A stretch of DNA of 64,000 nucleotides from Alphaproteobacteria bacterium. Its GTDB lineage: Bacteria; Pseudomonadota; Alphaproteobacteria; Rhizobiales; Xanthobacteraceae. Each line of letters starts with the position of its first letter. The stretch's first letter is position 1. The DNA lies in contig VGEP01000001.1 of NCBI GenBank assembly GCA_016869215.1, positions 124,001-188,000 of the forward strand, in the 5' to 3' direction. Both the position numbers and the translations under genes were made by a program. Below are positions 42,197 to 50,864 of the stretch, piece by piece. Under the pieces are notes generated by a model, which searched no databases, had not been told where the DNA came from, and was given only the letters and a program-made list of their open reading frames with translations.

Positions 42197-43477
42197 ATGC
42201 CGATATCGGACATTCTGGGCTCCAGGCTGCTTGCGCTTCCGCTCCGGAACCCAAATTTCGGCATCTATTCGGCGGGATCGGCCGTCTCGCTCACCGGCAT
42301 GTGGATGGAGCGGATCGCGGTCGGCTGGCTGACCTGGCAGCTCACCGAGTCCGGCTTCTGGCTTGGCGTCGTGGCCTTTGCGGACTTCTTTCCGGTGGTC
42401 CTGATCGGGCCGATCGCAGGCGCCGCCGCCGACCGTTGGGACCGGCTGAAGGTGGTCAAGGCCAGCCAATCGATCCTGCTGGTGCAGGCGACGGTGCTCT
42501 GGGCTTTGACCGCAACCGGGCACATCAACATCGGGCTGATCGTGGCGCTCACCGCCGTCCACGGCATCGTCGTCGCCTTCAATCAGCCGGCGCGGCTCGC
42601 CCTCGTGCCGTCGCTCGTGCCGCAACAGGACTTCGGCTCCGCGGTCGCTCTGAACTCGGTCGTGTTCAACACCGCGCGCTTCATCGGGCCGATCTTTGCC
42701 GGCTTCGCCATTGTCGGCTCTGGCGTCGCCGCGGCGTTTCTCATCAATGCGCTCACCTATGTGGTGTTCCTGGTCGCGCTCGCGCGCATCCGGATCGTAG
42801 AGCCGGACGCCGAGCCGGAAGTCACCGCGCGGCGCCGTAGCTTCGTTACCGACCTGCGCGACGGCATCCGCTATACCGCGACCCATCCGGGCATCGCCGC
42901 GCTGTTCGTCCTGCTCACAGCCCTCGGTATAGGTGGACGGCCGATCACCGAACTGCTTCCCGGCTTTGCCGACGAAATCTACAAGGCGGGTGCGGGAGGC
43001 CTGTCGATTCTCGCCTCCGCCATCGGTGGCGGCGCGATCGTCGGCGGCCTGTGGCTCGGCCATCGCGCGCACGACTCCAACATGCTGGCCGTGACGCTCG
43101 CCACCACGGTGGTGTCCGTCTTCGCAATATTCGCCGCCATCGCGACCGAAAGCATGTGGATCGCGGTGCCGGCGATGATCGTCTTCGGGTTTTGCAACTC
43201 CACGTCCGGCATTGCGAGCCAGACGCTGGTGCAACTGGCCAGCGACCGGGCCATGCGCGGGCGCGTGATGGGTCTGTACGGCCTGATCTTCCGCGGCGGC
43301 CCGTCGATCGGCGCGCTCGCTGCAGGTGCGGCCACGACCTATTTCGGCTTGCGCTGGCCGGTGTTTGTGGGCGCGTTGCTCGTGCTCGTCGCTGCGTTAT
43401 GGACGCTGCTTCGCAGGGCGCGCATCGAAACCGCTCTGGGCGACGCGCGCCCGGTCGCAAAGCCAGGCGACGGCTGA
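42197..43477 (+). CDS. MFS transporter (EntS/MFS-3 type exporter)
   Basis: 426-residue major facilitator with 12 predicted helices. The N-terminal NPNFGIYSAGSAVSLTGMWM segment and the loop 2-3 motif GAAADRWDRLKVV near 75-87 are typical of the EntS-like MFS_3 group, mostly exporters of siderophores, drugs or metabolites. ATG 42197 is preferred; ATGs at 42146 and 42161 are in frame but add no family-like sequence. Ends with a short hydrophilic tail. No linked biosynthetic genes indicate a substrate. Confidence 0.9.
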   Translation: MPISDILGSRLLALPLRNPNFGIYSAGSAVSLTGMWMERIAVGWLTWQLTESGFWLGVVAFADFFPVVLIGPIAGAAADRWDRLKVVKASQSILLVQATVLWALTATGHINIGLIVALTAVHGIVVAFNQPARLALVPSLVPQQDFGSAVALNSVVFNTARFIGPIFAGFAIVGSGVAAAFLINALTYVVFLVALARIRIVEPDAEPEVTARRRSFVTDLRDGIRYTATHPGIAALFVLLTALGIGGRPITELLPGFADEIYKAGAGGLSILASAIGGGAIVGGLWLGHRAHDSNMLAVTLATTVVSVFAIFAAIATESMWIAVPAMIVFGFCNSTSGIASQTLVQLASDRAMRGRVMGLYGLIFRGGPSIGALAAGAATTYFGLRWPVFVGALLVLVAALWTLLRRARIETALGDARPVAKPGDG

Positions 43478-43493
43478 TGCCTTGGCGCGGCCG

Positions 43494-44627
43494 TCAGCGC
43501 AGCCCCGCCTGCACCACCAGCGGATAGACATTCTTCTGGAACCAGCGCTGGTCGGAGACGTAACGCGGCCAGTTCAGCAGCGTGCCGTCGAGGCCCATCT
43601 TCGACATCTTGATCAGTTCGTCGACGATCATCTCCGGCGTGCCGATGATCGGATAGCCGCCCCAGCCGGCGATGAAGTGCCGCTTCATCTCGGCCAGCAC
43701 CTCCTTCGGCAGCGTCTTGGCGTTGGCGATCATCGTCGTCACCAGATTATCGACCGCTTCCCAGTCGCCGAGTTCGTTGACGTAGCGCTCATACAGCGCC
43801 CGCGCCTCCTTCTCGGTCTCGCCCTGCACGACATAGGCATAGCTCCAGACCTGGATGTCGCGGCCGTACTCGTTGCGGGCGAGGTTGCGGTAAGCGTCCA
43901 CCTTGGCCTTGCAGTCGTCGAAGTTGTGCGAGCCGAATACGACATAGACCATGTCGCAGTATTTCGCTGCGAAGTGCTGGCCCTTATCGGAGCCGCCGGC
44001 GTTCATCACCGCCGGGAACGGCCGCTGCACCGGCTTCGGCGCAAGAAATCCCTTCTTGATCTTGTAGAACCGGCCCTCGAAGTCGACAGGCTCGTCCTGC
44101 ATCCACAATCGCTTCATCACGTCGAGCCACTCGACCGCGCATTCGTAGCGGTCGTCATGCTCCATCAAGGGCGAGCCGAACATCTCGATCTCCGGCCGGT
44201 TCCAGCCGGTGACGATGTTGAGCGCGAAACGCCCGCCGGTGACGTGGTCGATGGTGGTGGCCTGCTTCGCCGCCATCACGGGATGAATGGTCGGAACGTG
44301 CGAAGTAGCGAAAACGCCGGAGTATCTGGTCGAGGCGCCGATCGCCGAAGCCCAGGAAAAGCACTCGAAGCCCGGGCCGTTGAAGTTGGTCTTGCCGCCG
44401 AAGCCGTGCCAGCGGCCGATCGGCACCAGCGCCTCGAACTCCATTTCCTCGGAGCAGCGCGCCAGCTCCAGCGTGTTCGGCCAGTTGATCTCCAGCACGC
44501 CGTCGATGGTCGAGATGGCACAGCCCCGGTCGAGGTTGGTGCCGAAGGTACCGAGCTTGAGCTTGCGGTTGTTGAAGACCGGATTGGTCTTGAGGCGGTC
44601 CGCCTGCAACGCTGCCGTGCTCGCCAT
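43494..44627 (-). CDS. LLM-class flavin-dependent monooxygenase (RutA/SsuD-like)
   Basis: 377-residue flavin monooxygenase. Landmarks: LVPIGRWHGFGG near 68-79, SHVPTIHPVMAAKQ near 109-122, and GGRFALNIVTGWNRPEIEMFG near 131-151. The layout is like the left-edge gene and the pyrimidine oxygenase RutA group, which attack carbonyl-adjacent or ring carbons. ATG 44627 is the start because GGGAGGAAAGCG immediately precedes it. Divergent from the LigA-like gene by 109 bases. Convergent with MFS gene. Reductase partner not seen. Confidence 0.92.
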   Translation of the reverse strand: MASTAALQADRLKTNPVFNNRKLKLGTFGTNLDRGCAISTIDGVLEINWPNTLELARCSEEMEFEALVPIGRWHGFGGKTNFNGPGFECFSWASAIGASTRYSGVFATSHVPTIHPVMAAKQATTIDHVTGGRFALNIVTGWNRPEIEMFGSPLMEHDDRYECAVEWLDVMKRLWMQDEPVDFEGRFYKIKKGFLAPKPVQRPFPAVMNAGGSDKGQHFAAKYCDMVYVVFGSHNFDDCKAKVDAYRNLARNEYGRDIQVWSYAYVVQGETEKEARALYERYVNELGDWEAVDNLVTTMIANAKTLPKEVLAEMKRHFIAGWGGYPIIGTPEMIVDELIKMSKMGLDGTLLNWPRYVSDQRWFQKNVYPLVVQAGLR

Positions 44628-44736
44628 CGCTTTCCTCCCGGACAATGTTAAGGAAGCTTACGAACGCGGCCGGGCTCTGGCAATTCGGCGTGAGCCATGC
44701 AACTAATCGCGCTGTACCGCATCGCGGGAGGGACGA

Positions 44737-45024
44737 ATGTCGATCTTCGCCGTGAACCACCTGTGCCGGGAGCTCCTGCGCGATCATGCCTTCCGCGCCG
44801 CGATGAAGGCGGACCCAGCCAAGGCGCTCGCCCCGCTCGATCTCACCGACGAGGAGCGCAAGGCGCTACTCGCGGGAGACGTGGGCGCGCTCTACCGGAT
44901 GGGCGTCAATGCCTTCCTGATGAACTACCTGCCGCGCTTCGAGGTCTGCGGGCTGAACCAGCAGAACTACAACGAGCGCATGCGCGCGGTGAAGGTCAAC
45001 GAGGTCGGCGATCCGGTCGCGTAG
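44737..45024 (+). CDS. LigA-like small subunit of class III extradiol dioxygenase
   Basis: 95-residue helical protein of the LigA (protocatechuate 4,5-dioxygenase alpha chain) family. The core, LCRELLRDHAFRAAMKADP at about 9-27 and ALLAGDVGALYRMGVN at about 43-58, is the LigA-domain signature. LigA closes the active site of the catalytic LigB chain. Strong ribosome site GGGAGGGACGA precedes ATG 44737. The LigB-like gene lies 1.5 kb downstream (46573), separated by a PNPOx-like gene and a deacetylase gene of opposite strand, an unusual split. Confidence 0.87.
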   Translation: MSIFAVNHLCRELLRDHAFRAAMKADPAKALAPLDLTDEERKALLAGDVGALYRMGVNAFLMNYLPRFEVCGLNQQNYNERMRAVKVNEVGDPVA

Positions 45025-45064
45025 CGAACGCGGTCGCGACACAATCATTCGGAGCCATGACGCC

Positions 45065-45490
45065 ATGCCGCTGAGCGACAAGATCGTCAAACTCATCAAC
45101 GACGCCTGGGACGACGGCTATCCCTGCATGCTCGCCACCACTGGCAAGGACGGACCGAACATCAGCCCCAAGGGCAGCATGGTGGTCTTCGACGACAACC
45201 ACCTCGCCTACTGGGAGCGCTCCAAGAAGCAGGCGCTGGCGAACGTCGGCCAGGACCGCCGTGTGGTGGTGATGTATTCGAATTTCAAAGCGCAGCGCGA
45301 CGGCGTGCTGGAGTCCGGCTTCCTGCGGTTCTACGGCACGGTCGAGCCGCACGAGTCGGGACCGATCCACGATGCGATCTTCGCCAAGCTGAAGAAACGC
45401 GAGCAGGAACACGTCGGCGCCGACACCGGCATCGGCATGCTGGTGAAGATCGAGCGGGCGGCGGACGTGCGCGGCAAGCCGATCATGTAA
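45065..45490 (+). CDS. Pyridoxamine 5-phosphate oxidase-family flavin-binding protein
   Basis: 141-residue split-barrel protein. CMLATTGKDGPNISPKGSM near 22-40 is the usual first-strand and flavin-binding segment; AYWERSKKQALANVGQDRR near 49-67 follows family order. Small PNPOx-fold proteins bind FMN, F420 or heme and include reductases, so it might supply reduced flavin to the nearby LLM oxygenase (speculative). It lies 40 bases after the LigA-like gene, same direction. Convergent with the deacetylase gene. Confidence 0.87.
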   Translation: MPLSDKIVKLINDAWDDGYPCMLATTGKDGPNISPKGSMVVFDDNHLAYWERSKKQALANVGQDRRVVVMYSNFKAQRDGVLESGFLRFYGTVEPHESGPIHDAIFAKLKKREQEHVGADTGIGMLVKIERAADVRGKPIM

Positions 45491-45503
45491 GGCAGGAGCT
45501 GCC

Positions 45504-46487
45504 TTACCCCTTCCAGTAATTCTTCTTGTACCAGTCGATAATCTCGCTTCCCGTCGCGAGCCAGACTTCCTGGCGCGAGGCGATGTGCGCCAGCGCCTTG
45601 GCGAGATACTTCGAGCGGTGCGGCACGCCGACCAAGAACGGGTGCAGGCAGATCGACATGACCCGGCCGGTCGTGCGCCCGTCCTCATAGAGCACGTCGA
45701 ACTGGTCGCAGATCATCTGGCCGAAGCGCTCGGGGCTCTGCTTGAGTCCCAGCAGCGCGGGGATGTCGTTAATCTCCGCGGAATAGGGCATCGAGAACAT
45801 CCGGCCTTTTTTGACCTTCATCGGATAGGGCTGCTCGTCGTTGACCCAGTTGCCGACGTACTCGATGCCGTTCTCGGCGAGGATATCGAGCGTGTGCATC
45901 GTTTCGCTCAGCGCCGGCGACAGCCAGCCGCGCGGCGCCTTGCCGACGGCCCTGGCGATGGTCGTCACCGTCTCCCTGATCAAGGGCCGCTCCTCCGCCT
46001 CCGAAAGGCGGGTCAGCGGGATCGAATTGGTGGTGCCGTGGCCCATCCATTCCCAATCGAGCTTCTTGCCCTCCTCGATGATGCGCGGGTACTCGTTACA
46101 AACATCGGAGTTAAGCGCGACGGTGCCGCGCACGCCGTAACGCTCCATGATCTCCATCATGCGCCAGATGCCGACGCGGACCCCGTAGTCGCGCCAGGAG
46201 TAGTTGTAGGCGTCCGGGCGATGCGTCACAGCGAACTCGGAAATCGACGTCGCCGGCCGGTCGAACAGGAAGTGCTCGATGTTGGGGATCACCCAGACCG
46301 CGACGCGCGCGCCATTCGGCCAGCGCAGCACCGGCCGGTCGACGATCGCCGAATAGCCGAACCGGCCGTGCTTGAGCGGGATCGACGGCGGGGCCGAGGT
46401 CGTGGTCTTTGGCGCGGCGCTGCGCGCCGGCGTGGGTTTTCGGGCGGATCGGCTTTTGCTTGCTTTCTTGCGTGGCATGCGGAGCAC
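45504..46487 (-). CDS. Polysaccharide deacetylase-family (NodB-homology, PuuE-like) protein
   Basis: 327 residues. A basic, low-complexity N-terminus (1-37) precedes a NodB-homology barrel like that of allantoinase PuuE. Seen: VALNSDVCNEYP near 121-132 with the metal aspartate, WEWMGHGTTNS near 145-155 with a metal histidine, APRGWLSPALSET near 183-195, and CLHPFLVG near 280. The class hydrolyses C-N bonds of glycans, ureides or other amides. Its insertion between LigA- and LigB-like genes on the opposite strand is notable. ATG 46478 is an alternative start. Confidence 0.85.
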   Translation of the reverse strand: MLRMPRKKASKSRSARKPTPARSAAPKTTTSAPPSIPLKHGRFGYSAIVDRPVLRWPNGARVAVWVIPNIEHFLFDRPATSISEFAVTHRPDAYNYSWRDYGVRVGIWRMMEIMERYGVRGTVALNSDVCNEYPRIIEEGKKLDWEWMGHGTTNSIPLTRLSEAEERPLIRETVTTIARAVGKAPRGWLSPALSETMHTLDILAENGIEYVGNWVNDEQPYPMKVKKGRMFSMPYSAEINDIPALLGLKQSPERFGQMICDQFDVLYEDGRTTGRVMSICLHPFLVGVPHRSKYLAKALAHIASRQEVWLATGSEIIDWYKKNYWKG

Positions 46488-46572
46488 TCCCGATTTGTTT
46501 TGCCGAGGGCCTTCGGGATAATATTGCCACGAACGCGGCCCGAGCGCGAATGCTCAAGAGGAGTTGCAATCC

Positions 46573-47397
46573 ATGGCGCAGATCGTTGCCGGCTTCGGCG
46601 TCCCGCACACGCCGATCTTTCCGCATTTCGTCAAGCGCGACGGCCCGGACTGCGAGATCGCCAAACTGTTCGGCGCGCAGAAGAACGACCTCGCCGCGGT
46701 GCGCCCCGACCTGATCGTGATGTTCGACACCGACCATCTCAACACGTTCTTCCTCGACACCATGCCGATCTTCGCGATGGGCATCGACAAGACCTTCAGG
46801 GCACCGAACGACGAGCCGCGGGACGTTCCGAATTACGTCGTGCAATCGATGCCGGACCTCGCGACCCATATCCGCAATGCGGCGGTGGCGGCGGGCTACG
46901 ACGTCGGCATGACGACGCACTATTCCGTCGATCATTCCGTCACGGTGCCCCTGCATTTCCTGACGCCGGACATGAAGGTACCGGTGATCCCGTTCTTCAT
47001 CAGCGGGCACGTGCCGCCGCTGCCGTCCGCCAAGCGCTGCTTCGCGCTCGGCCAGGCGGTGGCGAAGGCGATCGAGTCGTGGCCGGCTCCGCTGCGCGTC
47101 GTCGTCATGGGCTCGGGCAGTTTCTCCCTCGAAGTCGGCGGACCCCGCATGGCGCCCGGGCGCTCCGATGGCGTGCCGGACCCCGATTGGGCATGGCGCA
47201 TCATCAAGCTGATGGAGGAGCAGAAGGTCGACACGCTGCTTGCCGAGGCGACCGAGCATCAGATGCTGAAGGCCGGCAACGTCGGCGGCGAATTGCTGAA
47301 CTGGATCGCGATGCTCGGCGCCATCGGCACCCGCAAGCCGAATTACATCGCCCCGCAGATGCAGAACGGCCACGCCTACGGCGTATGGCGGTGGTAA
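46573..47397 (+). CDS. LigB-like class III extradiol dioxygenase catalytic subunit, catalytic-His position altered
   Basis: 274-residue protein of the LigB/DODA family. Expected Fe(II) ligands are visible: H12 (GVPHTP), H55 (DTDHLNTF) and E240 (NVGGELLNW). In LigB the general-base histidine sits in a GTGGLSHQ-type motif; here the equivalent MGSGSFSLEVGG (about 179-190) has Leu at that position. This may mark a subfamily or a different reaction. ATG 46573 has an AGAGGAGTTG ribosome site; a TTG at 46564 is less likely. Probably partners with the LigA-like protein. Gap of 16 bases to the next gene, so in an operon with the isochorismatase-like gene. Confidence 0.9.
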   Translation: MAQIVAGFGVPHTPIFPHFVKRDGPDCEIAKLFGAQKNDLAAVRPDLIVMFDTDHLNTFFLDTMPIFAMGIDKTFRAPNDEPRDVPNYVVQSMPDLATHIRNAAVAAGYDVGMTTHYSVDHSVTVPLHFLTPDMKVPVIPFFISGHVPPLPSAKRCFALGQAVAKAIESWPAPLRVVVMGSGSFSLEVGGPRMAPGRSDGVPDPDWAWRIIKLMEEQKVDTLLAEATEHQMLKAGNVGGELLNWIAMLGAIGTRKPNYIAPQMQNGHAYGVWRW

Positions 47398-47413
47398 AAT
47401 CGGAGCAGGCTCA

Positions 47414-48070
47414 GTGACCAGCGGCAAGGACGACGAGGACTTCTTCAAGGCCCGCGGCTTCGGGATCAAGATCGGCTTTGGCGAACGCCCCGCCCTTCTT
47501 GTGATCGACATGCTCAAGGGCTTCACCGATCCGTCGATGCCGCTCGGCGCCAACCTCGACAACCAGATCGCAGCGCAGCAGCCGATGCTCAAGGTCGCGC
47601 ACGAGCGCGGCATCCCGGTGATCTTCTCGACCGTGATCTACAGCGACGCCGACTTGAAGGACGCCGGCCTCTGGGCCATCAAGATGAAGGGCTCGCTGAC
47701 GTTGAAGGCCGGCACGCCCGCAGTCGAGATCGACCCGCGGCTCGACATGGCAAAGACCGACAGCCTGCTGGTGAAAAAATACGCCTCGTGCTTCTTCGGC
47801 ACCGACCTGGTGTCGCGCCTGATGAACCAGCACGCCGACACGCTGATCATCGTGGGCTGCACCACGTCCGGCTGCGTGCGCGCGACCGCGGTCGACGCCG
47901 TGCAGCACGGCTTCCGCCCGATGGTGGTGCGCGAGGCGGTCGGCGACCGTTCGCAGGCGGCGCACGACCAGAGCCTGTTCGACCTCAACGCCAAATACGC
48001 CGACGTGGTCGGGCTCGACGAGACGCTGCAATACATGCGGACGGTCGGGCATAACCGCCCGGCGTCGTAG
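47414..48070 (+). CDS. Isochorismatase-family cysteine hydrolase
   Basis: 218-residue hydrolase of the N-carbamoylsarcosine amidase/isochorismatase fold. Catalytic aspartate in LLVIDMLKGF near residue 31 and nucleophilic cysteine in VGCTTSGCVRATA near 155; the intermediate lysine is expected in the VKKYASCFFGTDL region near 118. These enzymes cleave C-N bonds, for example in maleamate-, carbamate- or amide-type intermediates. GTG 47414 is the start, with GGAGCAGG upstream. Coupling to a LigB-like gene suggests an N-containing ring-cleavage product such as in pyridine-type catabolism (inference). Confidence 0.9.
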   Translation: MTSGKDDEDFFKARGFGIKIGFGERPALLVIDMLKGFTDPSMPLGANLDNQIAAQQPMLKVAHERGIPVIFSTVIYSDADLKDAGLWAIKMKGSLTLKAGTPAVEIDPRLDMAKTDSLLVKKYASCFFGTDLVSRLMNQHADTLIIVGCTTSGCVRATAVDAVQHGFRPMVVREAVGDRSQAAHDQSLFDLNAKYADVVGLDETLQYMRTVGHNRPAS

Positions 48071-49282
48071 TCAAAACGCCGGATAGGCCGGATTGAGCCC
48101 GAGCCCCAGCTCCATCCGACCGAAATTCTCCGCCGGCACGTCCCAGTTCATCACCACGTGCGAGGCGATGGCGGTGGCGTCGCGCCAACAGCGCTGCACC
48201 GGGTTGCCGTCCATCAGGCCGCTCGAACCGCTGAGCTTCATCAGCTCGTCCAGCGCCTCGCGCAGGCTGCGGATCGCATAGGCGAAATCGCGCCGCAGCA
48301 GCACCCGCGTTTCCAGCGTCATGCCGGAATAGTCCTTGCGCGCGGTCGCAAGCGCCCTGCGCGCCAGCAGTTCGGCGGCGTCGATCTGCGCCGAAATCTC
48401 CGCGAGCTTCTGCTGCAGCGGCACGTACTCGCCGAGCGAGAGCTGCGTATAGGTGCGCTTGCGGCCCTTGGTCCATTCGACGAAATAAGAATAGCCACCG
48501 CGCGCCAACCCCAGCACCGGCCCGAGCAGCGCGTAGGAATGCACCGCGATGAACGGCGTGCGATAGATCGGATTGGTGTTGACCTGCGATCCCGGCGAGT
48601 GCGCGTCGCGCAGAGTCGAGAACGACACGCTGCGGTGCTCGGGCACGAACACGTTGTCGATCACGACGGTGTTGGAGCCGGTGCCGCGCAGGCCCGCGCT
48701 GTACCAGGTGTCTTCCTGCTTGCACTCGGACACCGGCACGAGATGCAACCGCATGTCGGGATGATCGTGCCCGTCGCGGAACACCAGCCCTCCGATCATG
48801 ATCCACTGCGAATGCCGCAGCCCGCTGCACCACGACCAGCGGCCGTTCAGCCGGTAGCCGCCGGGCGCGACTTCGGACTTGCCGGTCGGGGCCGCGGAAG
48901 TCGCGACGCAGGCCGCATTGTTGCGGCTCCAGACGTCGTGCTGCGCCTCGTCCGGGAAATGCGCCAGGATGCAAGCGTGGTCGCCGAGGTAATTCAGGCA
49001 CCACGCCGACGAGCCGCAGGTCGACTTGCCGAGTTCGATGGCGATGTCGAACATCGTCTCGTGATCGTGCTCGTAGCCGCCCCAGCGCTTGGGCTGCAGC
49101 GTGTGGATCAGGCCGGCTGCGATGTATTCGTCGACCGACTCCTGTGGAATATTGCGCTCGCGCTCGGCGCGCACCGCCCGCTCGCGCAGCCGCACTGCAA
49201 GCGCCTTGGCGCGGGAGACCAATTCGGTTGCGGCCGGAATCTTAACTGGTGCCGCAGGCGCGCGCGTGTCTACCACGGTCAT
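48071..49282 (-). CDS. HsaA/HpaB-like flavin-dependent monooxygenase (acyl-CoA dehydrogenase fold)
   Basis: 403 residues with the acyl-CoA dehydrogenase fold but features of FADH2-dependent class D monooxygenases such as HsaA: LQPKRWGGYEHD near 59-70, CGSSAWCLNYLGDHA near 88-102, GRWSWCSGLRHSQWIM near 149-164 and VFVPEHRSV near 211-219. Expected to hydroxylate an aromatic ring using reduced flavin from a separate reductase. A hairpin overlaps its ribosome site (49283-49310). Directly abuts the convergent isochorismatase gene. A paralogue is at 62270. Confidence 0.88.
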   Translation of the reverse strand: MTVVDTRAPAAPVKIPAATELVSRAKALAVRLRERAVRAERERNIPQESVDEYIAAGLIHTLQPKRWGGYEHDHETMFDIAIELGKSTCGSSAWCLNYLGDHACILAHFPDEAQHDVWSRNNAACVATSAAPTGKSEVAPGGYRLNGRWSWCSGLRHSQWIMIGGLVFRDGHDHPDMRLHLVPVSECKQEDTWYSAGLRGTGSNTVVIDNVFVPEHRSVSFSTLRDAHSPGSQVNTNPIYRTPFIAVHSYALLGPVLGLARGGYSYFVEWTKGRKRTYTQLSLGEYVPLQQKLAEISAQIDAAELLARRALATARKDYSGMTLETRVLLRRDFAYAIRSLREALDELMKLSGSSGLMDGNPVQRCWRDATAIASHVVMNWDVPAENFGRMELGLGLNPAYPAF

Positions 49283-49310
49283 AAGGTTCCTCCCGAATTC
49301 CGGGAACCTT
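49283..49310 (-). promoter_or_regulatory. Leader hairpin masking the ribosome site of the HsaA-like gene
   Basis: On the minus strand AAGGTTCC (49310-49303) and GGAACCTT (49290-49283) form a perfect 8-base stem with a 12-base loop, and the 3-prime arm ends at the ATG. The Shine-Dalgarno GGGAGG lies at the loop/3-prime-arm junction, so folding would hide part of it. An alternative TCCCG/CGGGA stem in the same segment could compete. Looks like translational control; ligand or trigger unknown. Confidence 0.6.
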
Positions 49311-49545
49311 GCGCCAGCCGCGCACGGCGTTCAAGCGCGTGAATTCTCCGCAATCCCGCAACGCCGCATGAACGAAAATTGCGCTACTGAAGCGTGAATC
49401 CGGCCGCGCCGCCGACGAATTGCGGCGTGCGCCATGTTCGTCCGGTCCTTGACTTAAGGGGAAGCCGGGACCAACCATTGGTGTTCATACAATTGCCCGC
49501 GTGACGTTCGCCATTTCCCGCCATTTCGGCACCCTGGAGACTCCA

Positions 49546-50804
49546 ATGAGAAACCGATCCGCTGCCTGGGTTGCGGCCGCCGCACTCGTTTCGATCGCTC
49601 CATTCGCCGCCTATGCGCAAGGCCAGCCGGGCGCCCTGCCCGAAGGCGAGGCCAAGCCCCTGGTCGAAGGGCTCTGCGTCTCCTGCCATCGGACCAACCT
49701 GATCACCGCCAGCCTGGGCTACACCCGCGACGGCTGGAAGGAACTGATCGGCACGATGATCGACCGTCCGCCAACGCCGACATGCAGGACAAGCTGACGG
49801 GCTATCTGGCGGCGAATTTCCCCCCGAACACCCGGCGCGCTCCCAAGCTCGTGTCCGGACCGATCCAGATCACCTGGAAGGAATGGGTGAACCCGCAGCT
49901 CGGCCAGCGCTCGCGCGATCCGGTCGAAGCGCAGGACGGGAGCATCTGGTGGGTCGGCCAGTTCGGCAATCTGATGGGCCGTCTCGATCCAAAGTCCGGC
50001 GAGATGAAGGAATACCAGCTTCCGCCGAACGCCATGCCGCATACGGTCGAGATCGATCCGAAGGGCAATGCCTGGTTCACCGGCAACAAGAACGGCAGCG
50101 TCGGCTATCTCGATCCGAAGACCGGCAAGACCATCGTCTACAAGATGCCCGACCCGAATGCGAAGGACCCGCATACGCTGGTGTTCGACAAGCAGGGCAT
50201 CGCCTGGTTCACGCTCCAGAACAGCAACATGATCGGCCGGCTCAATCCGGAGAACGGCGACATCAAGCTCGTGACGCTGAACACGCCTGGGTCCAAGCCC
50301 TACGGCATCAAGATCGACGCCGAAGGCAATCCCTGGTTCTCGTGCAACGGACGGCCGTGCCTCTACAAGGTCGACGCGGCGACCATGGCGCTGACCGAAA
50401 TCAAGCTGCCGCTGCAAGGCACGACGGTGCGCCGCCTCGACATCGCGGAAGACGGCAAGATCTGGTACGTCAATTCGGGGATGGGGCGGCTCGGCATGCA
50501 CGACCCCAAGACCGGCGAAACCAAGGAATGGCCGTCGCCGAGCGGCCCGCGCTCGCACCCCTATGCCATCGTCGTGGTCGACGGCATCGTCTGGTACAAC
50601 GAATCCGGCATGCGTCCGGACCCGCTGGTTCGCTTCGACCCCAAGACCGAAACGTTCCAGAGCTGGGCGATTCCCTCGGGCAACATCTACGCCGGCATCA
50701 TCCGTCACATGCGGGCGACGCGCGACGGCACGCTGCTCATTCACCAGAGCAGCACCAACCGCATCATGCAGGTGACGGTACACAAGCGCGCGGCGGCGCG
50801 GTAG
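49546..50804 (+). pseudogene. Cytochrome c / Vgb-like beta-propeller protein, disrupted by a one-base frameshift
   Basis: The 5-prime part (ATG 49546) gives a signal peptide (about 1-25) and a c-type haem motif CVSCH, ending out of frame at about 49797. The 3-prime part, readable in the +1-shifted frame from about 49767 and open to 50804, is a beta-propeller related to virginiamycin B lyase/SMP-30-like proteins, with repeats such as GNAWFTGNKNGSVGYLDPKTG near its start and SNMIGRLNPENG. Loss of one base between 49765 and 49766 explains the break: restoring it links MID to NADMQDKL. The intact protein would have about 419 residues. Could be a true mutation or a sequencing/assembly error. Function: periplasmic, unknown substrate. 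Confidence 0.85.
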
Positions 50805-50864
50805 GCCGCACGACCGAGACACGACAAGCGGGCGCAGCGCCGGGCGGCACTGCGCCCGTTGCGT

